Of a stretch of DNA of 10,970 nt, positions 1 through 6,049 are shown in pieces. The translations under genes and the position numbers were made by a program. The stretch comes from Collinsella sp. GTDB taxonomy: Bacteria; Actinomycetota; Coriobacteriia; Coriobacteriales; Coriobacteriaceae. How positions within the stretch are numbered: the stretch's first letter is position 1; each line of letters starts with the position of its first letter. The notes beneath the pieces are model-generated. The model did not search any database. It was given only the letters and a program-made list of their open reading frames with translations, and was not told the DNA's origin. Where the stretch lies: contig WGSL01000066.1 in the NCBI GenBank assembly GCA_014871665.1, positions 1 through 10,970 of the forward strand, read 5' to 3'.

Positions 1-53
1 CATGACCTGCGGCTTTAGTGGGAGATCGGGGTGCTCAAACTGTCAAATTATGG
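1..53 (+). mobile_element. Inner end of an insertion sequence (left copy)
   Basis: Positions 2-53 are identical, in inverted orientation, to 10919-10970; identity stops abruptly at 54 on this side. That is how the end of an insertion sequence present in two copies looks. The presumed tip read inward to the element begins CCATAATTTGACAGTTTG. A frame from position 1 (His-Asp-Leu-Arg-Leu-stop, stop at 16-18) could be the last codons of a transposase followed by about 35 non-coding bases; this is speculative because the body lies outside the window. The IS family is not assigned. Confidence 0.6.
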
Positions 54-109
54 AGGGCAAACAATGTGAGCAGCTTGTTAATTTCTGCTGAAAACTAAAA
101 TTAAATGTT

Positions 110-406
110 TCAAATTGACGGCGTTGTGTATAATGCAAAAGAGTTATTTGGGCGTTGTGAAGCTTGCTTCACGGGTGGCACACTAGCTTTAGGTTTCATC
201 CGTGGAGGAAGTGAAATTGCTCCCAAAGCAGTATCCACATTCCAATAGGAATAATTCCCTTTCAACAATTTACTTTTGTTTGTGATAGTGTTTTTTGGGA
301 TATCTTCGGCTAATAGGCGCTTGTCCGCTTTTTGGTACATCATGGAGGACATCGCACCTCTCGATTGTCTCAAAATCATCTCTTGGAATAGTAGCTCTCC
401 AAACAT
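110..406 (-). CDS. Doubtful small ORF in AT-rich stretch
   Basis: A 98-codon frame with a stop directly upstream of its ATG, so it cannot start earlier. The first half is charged and plausible as protein (MFGELLFQEM start, Lys-rich middle); the last third is rich in Pro and Ser and looks like an antisense translation. No good Shine-Dalgarno sequence precedes it. The opposite strand has a competing 47-codon frame at 105-248 (MFQIDGVVYNAKELFG start, containing Cys-x2-Cys), also without a good ribosome site, which continues after two stops as a hydrophobic stretch. The whole 54-410 segment is clearly more AT-rich than the neighbouring genes and abuts the IS end, so it may be a relic of a disrupted accessory gene. 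I do not recognise either product. Confidence 0.25.
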   Translation of the reverse strand: MFGELLFQEMILRQSRGAMSSMMYQKADKRLLAEDIPKNTITNKSKLLKGNYSYWNVDTALGAISLPPRMKPKASVPPVKQASQRPNNSFALYTTPSI

Positions 407-475
407 GCGTCATCCGTCGAAGCCGCTATCCTCGTTCCGAGCGTGCGCAGCGAGGGCGAGCCTTTCCTTCCGTGG

Positions 476-534
476 TACAATTCCAAACACGAGCGCCCAA
501 CTTGCGGGCGCGCTTTGTTCGCAACCTAAGGGAG
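476..534 (+). promoter_or_regulatory. Leader of the deformylase-like gene: -10-like box, hairpin, SD
   Basis: TACAAT at 476-481 resembles a -10 box, with no good -35 seventeen bases upstream. It is followed by a perfect 6-bp hairpin GCGCCC/GGGCGC (493-498 and 506-511, 7-nt loop) and then CTTTGTTC. A Shine-Dalgarno GGGAGG ends about 10 bases before the ATG at 544. The hairpin could be a weak terminator of anything coming from the left or a small leader structure. Confidence 0.35.
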
Positions 535-543
535 GATACCCTC

Positions 544-966
544 ATGATCAAAGACCTGGTGAAAGACGAAGCCGTCTTGTCACAGCCCTGCGATGCCGTC
601 ACCGCCGAGGAAGCCGCAGCACTCGCTGCCGACCTCACCGACACGCTTGAGTCGCTCGAGAACGTCGCGTGTCTGCACGCCAACCAGCTCGGCGTGACCA
701 AGGCCGCCTTCATCTACCTCGATGCCGATGACAAGCCGCACATCATGTTCAACGCGAAGATGATCCGCGCGCTCGGCGCTTTCAAGACCACGGAGGATTG
801 CCTGTCCCGCGAGGAAGAATCCAAGGTCACGCGCTATGCCAAGGCGAAAATCAGCTACCAGGAGCTTGCCGGCGACAAGCTCGTCACGAAGAACCGCGAG
901 TTCACCGACTGGACGGCCGAGATCATCCAGCACATGATCGACCACAGCAAGGGCAAGCTGGTCTAA
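544..966 (+). CDS. Peptide deformylase-like protein lacking the catalytic Glu
   Basis: A 140-aa protein of the short Def-like group. True peptide deformylases remove the formyl group from the N-terminal Met of new proteins using a metal held by one Cys and two His. All three deformylase motifs can be located: motif I at 42-50 (ACLHANQLG, with Gln48 in the oxyanion position), motif II at 85-88 (DCLS, metal-ligand Cys86) and motif III at 130-134. Motif III reads His-Met-Ile-Asp-His instead of His-Glu-x-Asp-His, so the general-base Glu is Met131 while the metal ligands His130 and His134 remain. Loss of this Glu abolishes activity in characterised deformylases, so this copy is probably catalytically dead or repurposed. 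The ATG is chosen because GGGAGG precedes it at the right distance; a longer frame upstream is not protein-like. A membrane protein follows 93 bases downstream on the same strand. The family call is firm, the function is not. Confidence 0.85.
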   Translation: MIKDLVKDEAVLSQPCDAVTAEEAAALAADLTDTLESLENVACLHANQLGVTKAAFIYLDADDKPHIMFNAKMIRALGAFKTTEDCLSREEESKVTRYAKAKISYQELAGDKLVTKNREFTDWTAEIIQHMIDHSKGKLV

Positions 967-1059
967 GCCGCGAGAGCCGGCCCAGCAGTGACCTTGCGGC
1001 AGTCGCTCTCCTTACCGATCGGCGCCAAGCTTATCCCAACGGCATACGAAAGGCATCGC

Positions 1060-2193
1060 ATGCGAGCGCTCAGCGAAAAAGAGAAGAATCAGATCCAGCG
1101 TTACTGCGTGTATCCCAAGATCGCCCTGCGGGCGCTCATCATGTCCTTTGCGCTGTGCGCCCTTATCGTGCCGTTGGAAATGATCGACGACCTGGTTTTC
1201 CATAACGACGGTTTCCAGCCGACCGGGATCAATACCGGGATCGCCCTTGTCGCGCTCTGCGTTGCCGTGTTCTGCTTCTGCGCGCTTCGCCCGAAGTTCG
1301 GCATGCGCGGAAAGCAATGGCTTGACCTGCAGAATCGCCTTGCTGTAAGGCAGACTCAAAGCGACCGTTCGGCTCAAGTTACCGGCGTGCTTGCGACGCA
1401 GGCGGCGGGGCGTCTGCTGCAAAAAAGCGACAACAAGGCGGCTCAGGCTCTCGGGGGCGCGGCCCAGGTCGCGGGAGCGGTTGACGCGGTAAGCACGGCG
1501 GCAGACATGCTTTCGGAAAGCGCGAACAACGCCGAGGCGATGGCCGATGCCTACGACGTTCCCGTTCCGAACATCAAGAAGCAATTGATTGCGTTCTCGA
1601 TCGTGCCCGTTCTGATTCTTATTGCGATATATATTCCGCAATACGCCCAGGGAAGCCAGGAGACGCAGGAGAAGATTGCCCTCGCCGCCGAGCAAATCGA
1701 CATGGCGGAAAACGCGCTGGCACAGGTATGCGAGCGCGTTTCGGCAGATGACCCGTACGAGAAGTACAAAGATTACGGCTATCACGTGAGAGGCTATCTG
1801 CAAGAAGGCGATTACAGCTGGGAGGGGGCTTACGTCTACTTGACCTTCGACGAATACGGGACGATTACTGAGATCAATTATTGCGAAGGCGTCGATGCCG
1901 CGGCGAGCCTCGAGGAAAACCTGAGCCAAGCCGAGCGAGACTTCCAGATCCTTAACGCCCCGCTCAACGGCCTGAACATATCCGTTGCCGACCCCGAGCT
2001 GCTTGCAACGTCTGCTATCCCAGTCGATTTCAAAGAGACGTTCCTGGCAGGGTCGTTCTATGAGGGTGTCCGCGTATACAGCAACGACACCCCCGTTCGC
2101 GTCGTCTGCTCCTTCGATACCGAATCAGAGGAGGAATTCGACGAATACTCGAGGCCGCAGATCACGCTCTCGGTATGGAAAGCGAATTCGTAG
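1060..2193 (+). CDS. Hypothetical three-helix membrane protein
   Basis: A 377-aa protein from the ATG at 1060; a GTG at 988 would add 24 residues, but the ATG has an AAAGG-like ribosome site and is followed by a plausible cytoplasmic start (MRALSEKEKNQIQ). Layout: two hydrophobic helices at about 21-42 and 57-77, then an Ala/Gln/Ser-rich segment of roughly 95 residues (LATQAAGRLLQ, AAQALGGAAQVAGAV) that looks amphipathic or coiled, a third helix at about 176-197 (LIAFSIVPVLILIAIYIPQY), then a 180-residue acidic C-terminal domain rich in Tyr, Asp and Glu, probably outside the membrane. I recognise no family and no catalytic motif. It may be co-transcribed with the deformylase-like gene (93-base gap, same strand), but nothing links them functionally. 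It ends convergent to hcp. Confidence 0.7.
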   Translation: MRALSEKEKNQIQRYCVYPKIALRALIMSFALCALIVPLEMIDDLVFHNDGFQPTGINTGIALVALCVAVFCFCALRPKFGMRGKQWLDLQNRLAVRQTQSDRSAQVTGVLATQAAGRLLQKSDNKAAQALGGAAQVAGAVDAVSTAADMLSESANNAEAMADAYDVPVPNIKKQLIAFSIVPVLILIAIYIPQYAQGSQETQEKIALAAEQIDMAENALAQVCERVSADDPYEKYKDYGYHVRGYLQEGDYSWEGAYVYLTFDEYGTITEINYCEGVDAAASLEENLSQAERDFQILNAPLNGLNISVADPELLATSAIPVDFKETFLAGSFYEGVRVYSNDTPVRVVCSFDTESEEEFDEYSRPQITLSVWKANS

Positions 2194-2212
2194 CGGCATC
2201 ATCGGAGAGGGA

Positions 2213-2287
2213 ATGGACGACGATTTCGCGGCAGCCTGGAATCCCGATACCGCCGAGCGGGATAAGCCCCTACCGCTTGATCGATAG
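2213..2287 (+). CDS. Possible 24-aa ORF or truncated gene start
   Basis: An ATG at 2213 is preceded by GGAGAGGG and opens a 24-codon frame (MDDDFAAAWNPDTAERDKPL start) ending in TAG. Spacing is tight but the start looks real; the frame is too short to judge. It could be the beginning of a gene whose remainder was lost. A hairpin ATCCCG/CGGGAT (2241-2246 and 2258-2263) lies inside, so the site may instead be a terminator region between the convergent genes. Confidence 0.2.
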   Translation: MDDDFAAAWNPDTAERDKPLPLDR

Positions 2288-2356
2288 TTTCTACTGGAGT
2301 TACATTCCAGGGACCGACGATGCCGTCCTGCTTCGGGGAACGAGAATGGGTTCTGT

Positions 2357-2387
2357 TCGAAAAGAGCGGCTAGCCCATAATCTGGGC
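2357..2387 (-). terminator. Possible weak terminator of hcp
   Basis: On the minus strand GCCCA-gatta-TGGGC (2387-2373) overlaps the hcp stop codon and is followed by CCGCTCTTTTCG. The stem is only 5 bp and the U-run is short, so this is a weak call. Confidence 0.25.
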
Positions 2388-3944
2388 AAGGTCGGCCTCG
2401 GGAGTGGATATGGGACGAATGCCGTAGTTGTCCACCAGCACTTGCAGCACGCCAGGGCTCACGAACGCCGGAAGCGTGGGGCCCAGGTAGATGCCCTTGA
2501 TGCCCAAATGCAGCAGCGTGAGCAAGATGCACACCGCCTTCTGCTCGTACCAGGAAAGCACCATGGAAAGAGGCAAATCGTTCACGCCGCAACCGAAAGC
2601 ATCCGCCAGCGCGAGCGCGATCTTGATCGCACCGTAGGCGTCGTTGCACTGGCCGACGTCCAGCAGGCGCGGGATGCCGTCGATGCTGCCCAGATCCAGG
2701 TCGTTGAAACGGTACTTGCCGCAGGCCAGAGTCAAGATGACGGAGTCGGAGGGGGCGAGCTTGGCGAAGTCGGTGTAGTAGCTGCGCTCCTTGCGCATGC
2801 CATCGCAGCCCGCCAGCAGGATGAAGCGCTTGATGTCGCCGGACTTGACCGCATCGATGACGGCGGGAGCAACGCTCATCACGGTGTCGTAGCCGAATCC
2901 GGTGGTGACGCTGCTGCCGCCGTTGATGCCGGCGAAGGTCCGATCAGCGTCCCAACCGCCCAGCTCCAGTGCTTTGTCGATAAGGGCAGAGAAGTCCTTG
3001 GCGCCGTCTTCGCCCGCCTCGACGACATGCGCACCTGGGAAGCTCACGGGTCCGGTGGTGAACACGCGGTCGGCATACGACTCGTCTGGCTTCACCAAGC
3101 AGTTGGTCGTCCACAGGATAGGCGCGGGAAGGTCTTTGAATTCCTTACGCTGGTTGTGCCACGCGGTACCGTAGTTGCCTTTCAGATGCGGATACTTGCG
3201 CAACTCGGGATAAGCGTTCGCGGGGAGCATCTCGCCGTGGGTGTACACGTTCACGCCGCGGCCTTCGGTCTGCTCCAGAAGCTGCTTGAGGTCGTGCAGG
3301 TCGTGGCCGGTGACCACGATGAAGGGTCCCGCCTCGACCCTGAGCTCAACCGTCGCAGGCTCGGGTTTGCCGTAGGCAGAGACGTTCGCTTCCTCCAAAG
3401 CGGCCATGGCGGCTAAGTTGACCTCGCCGCACTTGAGAACCAAAGGCAGCAGCTCGTCCATGCCCAGGTCGGAGCCGACGGCCCTCATGCCCTCGTAGAG
3501 AAACGCCGCCACATCAGGGTCCGACTTCCCCAACGCCTGCGCATGATAGGCGTACGCCGCCACGCCGCGCATGCCGAAGAGTAGCAGGCTCTTCAGGCTG
3601 CGGATATCCTCCTGTGCGTCCCACAGCAAGCGCATGTCGTACGAGCTAAATTCGCCCAGGGAAATAGCCTTCGCGCGAACGCGACGCTCAAGAGCGGCAA
3701 TGGCCTTAGGGTCGAAGCTGACGTTGCTCACGCAGGCAAACATGCCCTCCAGCATAAGCCCGTCGGATTCGGTATCCCCCCTTCCGCCGCTCTCGGCTCG
3801 GGCCAAGGCGACCAATGTCCCGGTCAAATCATCTTGCAGCCGAGCCACGTCGGCGGTCTTACCGCACACGCCGGCAGCTCCGGTGCAGGCGGTGCATCCC
3901 GCCGTCTGCTCGCACTGGAAGCAAAACATGTTCTCGTCAGTCAT
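2370..3944 (-). CDS. hcp: Hydroxylamine reductase / hybrid cluster protein
   Basis: A 524-aa Hcp. The family carries a cubane cluster plus a hybrid Fe-S-O cluster; it reduces hydroxylamine in vitro and is implicated in nitric-oxide detoxification and protein S-nitrosylation in the cytoplasm of anaerobes. The N-terminal cluster motif is Cys8-x2-Cys11-x8-Cys20-x6-Cys27, closest to the [4Fe-4S] type of strict anaerobes rather than the E. coli type. All seven hybrid-cluster ligands are present: His214, Glu238, Cys282, Cys380 (the persulfide position), Cys408, Cys433 and Glu467, with spacings almost identical to those of Desulfovibrio Hcp. Length is slightly below the usual 540-550. The start ATG has GAGGAG six bases upstream. 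It is transcribed away from a Crp/Fnr-type regulator, which suggests local redox or NO control. No Hcr reductase partner is in the window. Confidence 0.96.
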   Translation of the reverse strand: MTDENMFCFQCEQTAGCTACTGAAGVCGKTADVARLQDDLTGTLVALARAESGGRGDTESDGLMLEGMFACVSNVSFDPKAIAALERRVRAKAISLGEFSSYDMRLLWDAQEDIRSLKSLLLFGMRGVAAYAYHAQALGKSDPDVAAFLYEGMRAVGSDLGMDELLPLVLKCGEVNLAAMAALEEANVSAYGKPEPATVELRVEAGPFIVVTGHDLHDLKQLLEQTEGRGVNVYTHGEMLPANAYPELRKYPHLKGNYGTAWHNQRKEFKDLPAPILWTTNCLVKPDESYADRVFTTGPVSFPGAHVVEAGEDGAKDFSALIDKALELGGWDADRTFAGINGGSSVTTGFGYDTVMSVAPAVIDAVKSGDIKRFILLAGCDGMRKERSYYTDFAKLAPSDSVILTLACGKYRFNDLDLGSIDGIPRLLDVGQCNDAYGAIKIALALADAFGCGVNDLPLSMVLSWYEQKAVCILLTLLHLGIKGIYLGPTLPAFVSPGVLQVLVDNYGIRPISTPEADLAQIMG

Positions 3945-3986
3945 TTCGCGCTCCTCTACTCAGGGGTGTGTTTTCGAAGCAACTAC

Positions 3987-3992
3987 ACTATA
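3987..3992 (-). promoter_or_regulatory. Candidate -10 box of the hcp promoter
   Basis: On the minus strand this reads TATAGT, giving a start near 3980. No good -35 hexamer lies 17 bases upstream, which fits a promoter that needs an activator. Confidence 0.4.
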
Positions 3993-3993
3993 C

Positions 3994-4005
3994 TGTGGTA
4001 TCACA
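3994..4005. promoter_or_regulatory. Palindrome TGTG-GTAT-CACA between hcp and its regulator
   Basis: A 12-bp site with perfect 4-bp arms resembling a Crp half-site layout with a shorter spacer. Its centre lies about 19 bases upstream of the predicted hcp start, between -10 and -35, where a bound protein would block rather than activate hcp. Whether the neighbouring regulator binds here is inference. Confidence 0.35.
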
Positions 4006-4016
4006 TACATTTCTGT

Positions 4017-4029
4017 TGTAGAACCTACA
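4017..4029. promoter_or_regulatory. Palindrome TGTAG-AAC-CTACA, candidate operator
   Basis: A perfect 5-3-5 dyad. Its centre (4023) is about 42 bases upstream of the predicted hcp start, the position used by class II Crp/Fnr activators, and its right edge touches the Shine-Dalgarno region of the regulator gene, so one site could both activate hcp and repress the regulator. Confidence 0.4.
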
Positions 4030-4039
4030 GGTGAAACCA

Positions 4040-4690
4040 ATGCTTGATATCCCTACTTCTTCTTCGATGCTATTCGCCGGCATAACCCAAGACGAAGCGA
4101 AGCTGATGCTGCCTTGCCTTGGGGCGACAAGAAGGGCTTTCAGCCGGGAGGAGCGAATTATGCGCGCCGGCCAGCCCACCGAATACCTCGGCGTCGTCCT
4201 GTCCGGGCGCGTACGGATCGAAGTCTCGGACGCCTGGGGCGAGACGACGATCTTGGAGATGCTGGGGCCCGGCTCGCTTTTCGCGCACGGCTACGCCTGC
4301 AGCATGGAGCCCCTCGACATCGACGTGCCGGCTGATACGGCATGCGAGGTGGTGCTGCTCAAAGCCGAGCGCATCATCCATTCCTGTCCTAAGCAGTGCG
4401 GCTGCCACGCGCACATATCCTCGAACCTCATGCGCGCCTTGGCGCTAAGCAACCTGGACATGAACCACCGCGCCATAGCCATGACCCCCAAGACCATACG
4501 GGGCAAGATCCTCGCCTTCCTATCGCAGCAGCAGAAGAAGGCCGGCACCCGCGCCTTCGCCATCCCTTACAGCCAGACCAAGCTGGCAAGCTACCTCAGC
4601 GTCGACCGCAGCGCGCTGTCGAACGAGCTCTCGAAGCTGCGCAAGGAAGGCGTCATTGACTACGAAGGCCGCACATACCGGCTGCTGTAG
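4040..4690 (+). CDS. Crp/Fnr-family transcriptional regulator
   Basis: A 216-aa one-component regulator. Residues about 10-110 form the cyclic-nucleotide-binding-type beta-roll (IMRAGQPTEYLGVVLSGRVR, then a GPGSLF turn), followed by the long dimer helix and a C-terminal winged helix-turn-helix at about 176-214 (IPYSQTKLASYLSVDRSALS, then a wing ending the protein). It lacks the FNR N-terminal Cys cluster but has a tight Cys116-x3-Cys120-x-Cys122 group at the hinge before the dimer helix, plus Cys26, Cys87 and Cys102; these could hold a redox or metal sensor. The ATG at 4040 is preferred over the GTG at 4031 because AGGTGA (4029-4034) is a near-perfect Shine-Dalgarno for it. Divergent placement makes hcp the likely target; similar regulators control hcp in other anaerobes. 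The effector ligand cannot be read from the sequence. Confidence 0.88.
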   Translation: MLDIPTSSSMLFAGITQDEAKLMLPCLGATRRAFSREERIMRAGQPTEYLGVVLSGRVRIEVSDAWGETTILEMLGPGSLFAHGYACSMEPLDIDVPADTACEVVLLKAERIIHSCPKQCGCHAHISSNLMRALALSNLDMNHRAIAMTPKTIRGKILAFLSQQQKKAGTRAFAIPYSQTKLASYLSVDRSALSNELSKLRKEGVIDYEGRTYRLL

Positions 4691-4753
4691 CGCACGACAG
4701 TTTCCTGCCATGCTGCGGCCAAAGTGAGTAGTCTCAGGTGGCTTTCCCATGAG

Positions 4754-4912
4754 TCACAGAGCTGGCTGGGGGCTTCGCTTGCGTCCAAATCGATTTGTGC
4801 GCGTTCGAACTCCTACGCGGGCGATGAGGGCCTCCGGGGATGCATCCTTGATGGACAGAAGCGGCGCGATCTCCCTCTCTAGCGTCGATTCGGAGCTGAT
4901 GTCGTATCTCGC
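4754..4912 (-). pseudogene. Remnant C-terminus of a DUF4143-type ATPase
   Basis: Directly after an in-frame TAA (4913-4915) the minus strand reads a 53-codon open stretch beginning ARYDISSESTLEREIAPLLS and continuing IKDASPEALIAR. This resembles the tail of AAA ATPases with a DUF4143 domain, where a Tyr-Asp, an Arg-Glu and a Lys-Asp-x-x-Pro-x-x-Leu-Ile-Ala-Arg run precede the terminal strand. After about codon 32 the match is lost and no start, Walker motifs or upstream part exist nearby, so this is a decayed fragment. The identification is by eye from about 30 residues. Confidence 0.4.
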
Positions 4913-4922
4913 TTAAACTCTT

Positions 4923-4971
4923 CTTCCCGGTTTCGAAACTCGAATTGTTTTAAAGTTTCGAAACCGAGAAG
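4923..4971. repeat. Inverted repeat made of two GTTTCGAAAC dyads
   Basis: A 13-bp perfect inverted repeat, CGGTTTCGAAACT (4928-4940) and AGTTTCGAAACCG (4954-4966), extends to 18 bp with one mismatch. Each arm is itself a palindrome, GTTTCGAAAC at 4930-4939 and 4955-4964, with centres 24 bp apart, a little over two helical turns. The spacer is AT-rich. This is the layout of a paired operator for a dimeric regulator; it could also be a transcript hairpin. It lies about 90 bp upstream of the predicted yjdF-leader promoter. Confidence 0.5.
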
Positions 4972-5031
4972 GCAATATGCAAAAGGATGCGTCGAGGAAC
5001 GAATCCCAGTCGCGCCACGTCGGCAGTGATG

Positions 5032-5058
5032 TTGAGGTGCATTCGCGCGTGCTACAAT
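5032..5058 (+). promoter_or_regulatory. Candidate promoter of the yjdF leader
   Basis: TTGAGG (5032-5037) and TACAAT (5053-5058) are separated by 15 bp, shorter than optimal. Transcription would start near 5065, right at the first paired bases of the folded leader. Confidence 0.4.
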
Positions 5059-5063
5059 GCGGG

Positions 5064-5185
5064 CACCAGAGATGAAAACACAGTCCCCGTCGGGAAGTCG
5101 TGGGCGTGCGGGAGTCCGCATCAGCAACCTGCCTCCTTGGTTGTCCCTTCTCTGCATGGTCATCTACATAAAGGAGGAACCAGCC
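5064..5185 (+). ncRNA. Structured leader, likely yjdF riboswitch
   Basis: The leader folds by eye into a closed multibranch: outer stem CAGAGA (5067-5072) with TCTCTG (5149-5154), enclosing hairpins TCCC/GGGA (5084-5095), TGCGG/CCGCA (5107-5120) and CAACC/GGTTG (5125-5143). The loop of the last hairpin holds CCTCCTT (5132-5138), the exact complement of the Shine-Dalgarno AAGGAGG (5171-5177) of the downstream gene, so a loop-SD pseudoknot could hide the ribosome site without breaking the other stems. The yjdF RNA motif, an azaaromatic-responsive riboswitch class, is known upstream of genes of this family, mainly in Firmicutes. I cannot verify the published consensus from memory, so the class is inferred from gene identity and architecture. 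Confidence 0.55.
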
Positions 5186-5605
5186 ATGCAGATCAGCGTG
5201 TCGTCCACCCTGACCGTATATCACGACGGTCAATTCTGGGTCGGGCTGGCGGAGCACGTCGAAGGCGGAAGGTATGGCGTCGCCCGCATCGTCTTCGGCG
5301 CGGAGCCGTCCGATGAGGAGATTCTGCGATTCGTTACAAGCGAATGGGAGAAGCTCTCGTTCTTCGGTCACGATTCGACCGAGACGAGCAGGCCCGCGAA
5401 GAACCCCAAGCGACGCGCTCGCGAGGCGGCGAAAGCACTTAAGCAGCCGGCGATGAGCACCAAGGCGCAGCAGGCTCTCGCGGCACAGCGGGAGACGATG
5501 AAGCGGGAATCGGCTCAAGCAAGAAGTCAGCGTCGCGCGGATGAGGCGGAGGCGCGCTTCGAGCAGCGAAAGCTGAAGCGCAAACAGAAGCATCGCGGTC
5601 ATTGA
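5186..5605 (+). CDS. yjdF: YjdF family protein (DUF2992)
   Basis: A 139-aa protein of the YjdF/DUF2992 family, whose function is unknown; in several bacteria it is controlled by a riboswitch that responds to azaaromatic compounds, which suggests a role in coping with such toxic molecules. The N-terminal 60 residues form the conserved domain (TVYHDGQFWVGLAEHVEGG, then ARIVFGAEPSDEEIL). Residues about 72-139 are very basic and helical (KNPKRRAREAAKALK, MSTKAQQALAAQRE) and end in the family-typical Lys/Arg run KRKQKHRGH. The ATG follows a near-perfect AAGGAGG by eight bases; the longer upstream frame is leader RNA. It stands alone and is followed by a strong hairpin. Confidence 0.9.
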   Translation: MQISVSSTLTVYHDGQFWVGLAEHVEGGRYGVARIVFGAEPSDEEILRFVTSEWEKLSFFGHDSTETSRPAKNPKRRAREAAKALKQPAMSTKAQQALAAQRETMKRESAQARSQRRADEAEARFEQRKLKRKQKHRGH

Positions 5606-5621
5606 TCGGCGATAAGTCCTA

Positions 5622-5652
5622 GCCTGAACAGGGTTACGTCCCCTGTTCAGGC
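5622..5652 (+). terminator. Strong stem-loop after yjdF
   Basis: GCCTGAACAGGG and its exact complement CCCTGTTCAGGC form a 12-bp stem with a 7-nt loop, 16 bases after the yjdF stop. No U-run follows, so it is a terminator by position and stability rather than by full consensus. Confidence 0.6.
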
Positions 5653-5669
5653 GTGGCCTCAATCGGTTT

Positions 5670-5710
5670 CATGCTTGCATTGTCGCAAAGATCGCAACAA
5701 TGCAAGCATG
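5670..5710. repeat. 14-bp perfect inverted repeat
   Basis: CATGCTTGCATTGT (5670-5683) is exactly reverse-complemented at 5697-5710 around a 13-nt loop that itself contains TCGCAA twice. It follows the yjdF terminator by 17 bases. No reading frame here looks real. It could be the core of a small RNA, a protein site, or a relic mobile end. Confidence 0.5.
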
Positions 5711-5760
5711 GATATCTCACGGGGCGCGAAGCCGCAAAGGTTGCCAAACGGAAATCCTTC

Positions 5761-5788
5761 GACCCGTCTGTGCGGGTCAGAGTTTTGA
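5761..5788 (+). terminator. Candidate intrinsic terminator
   Basis: GACCCG-tctgtg-CGGGTC is a perfect 6-bp GC-rich stem followed by AGAGTTTTG. It would stop transcripts running rightward out of yjdF or from the 5670-5710 stem-loop. Confidence 0.4.
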
Positions 5789-5870
5789 AAACACTAGATA
5801 TTAGCTACTCCCACTCAGTGACCAATCCAGTACGAGTACTACCGATGTGTGCCGCGTCATACCGCCGAGA

Positions 5871-5944
5871 GGCTGATTCGTGCGCAATTTGGGCGAATCA
5901 GCCCCTTGATTCGCGATTTTGGGAATGACTCAATTGATTCGCGA
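5871..5944. repeat. Cluster of TGATTCG repeats
   Basis: GGCTGATTCG (5871-5880) is reverse-complemented at 5894-5903; the core then recurs as two identical direct repeats TTGATTCGCGA at 5906-5916 and 5934-5944, 28 bp apart. The rest of 5653-6049 holds no gene I can support. Confidence 0.5.
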
Positions 5945-6049
5945 AACCGCAGGTCGCTCCTTTAATCACTCCCTGGTTTCCGCTGGGATTCGTAACGAGT
6001 GGCTTGGGAGGGGTTGATTCTGACGGAGTCTTGCGCGTGTAGGTTTTTC

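Noticed and set aside
295..543. Upstream extension of the deformylase-like protein
   Set aside because: The ATG at 544 has a strong ribosome site and starts exactly where the family usually starts.
1012..1929. 305-codon minus-strand frame
   Set aside because: Antisense to the membrane protein; Arg/Leu/His-rich with no ribosome site.
2175..3416. 413-codon plus-strand frame
   Set aside because: Lies antisense to hcp, which has all cluster ligands; composition rich in His, Arg and Val is typical of an antisense GC-rich frame.
4913..5662. 249-codon minus-strand frame
   Set aside because: Antisense to yjdF and its leader; the plus-strand gene is a clear family member.
5653..5928. 91-codon plus-strand frame after yjdF
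   Set aside because: Runs through three stem-loops and repeats, no Shine-Dalgarno sequence and no protein-like pattern.
5871..5944. CRISPR array
   Set aside because: Only two identical 11-bp units plus partial copies; too short and no regular spacers or cas genes.
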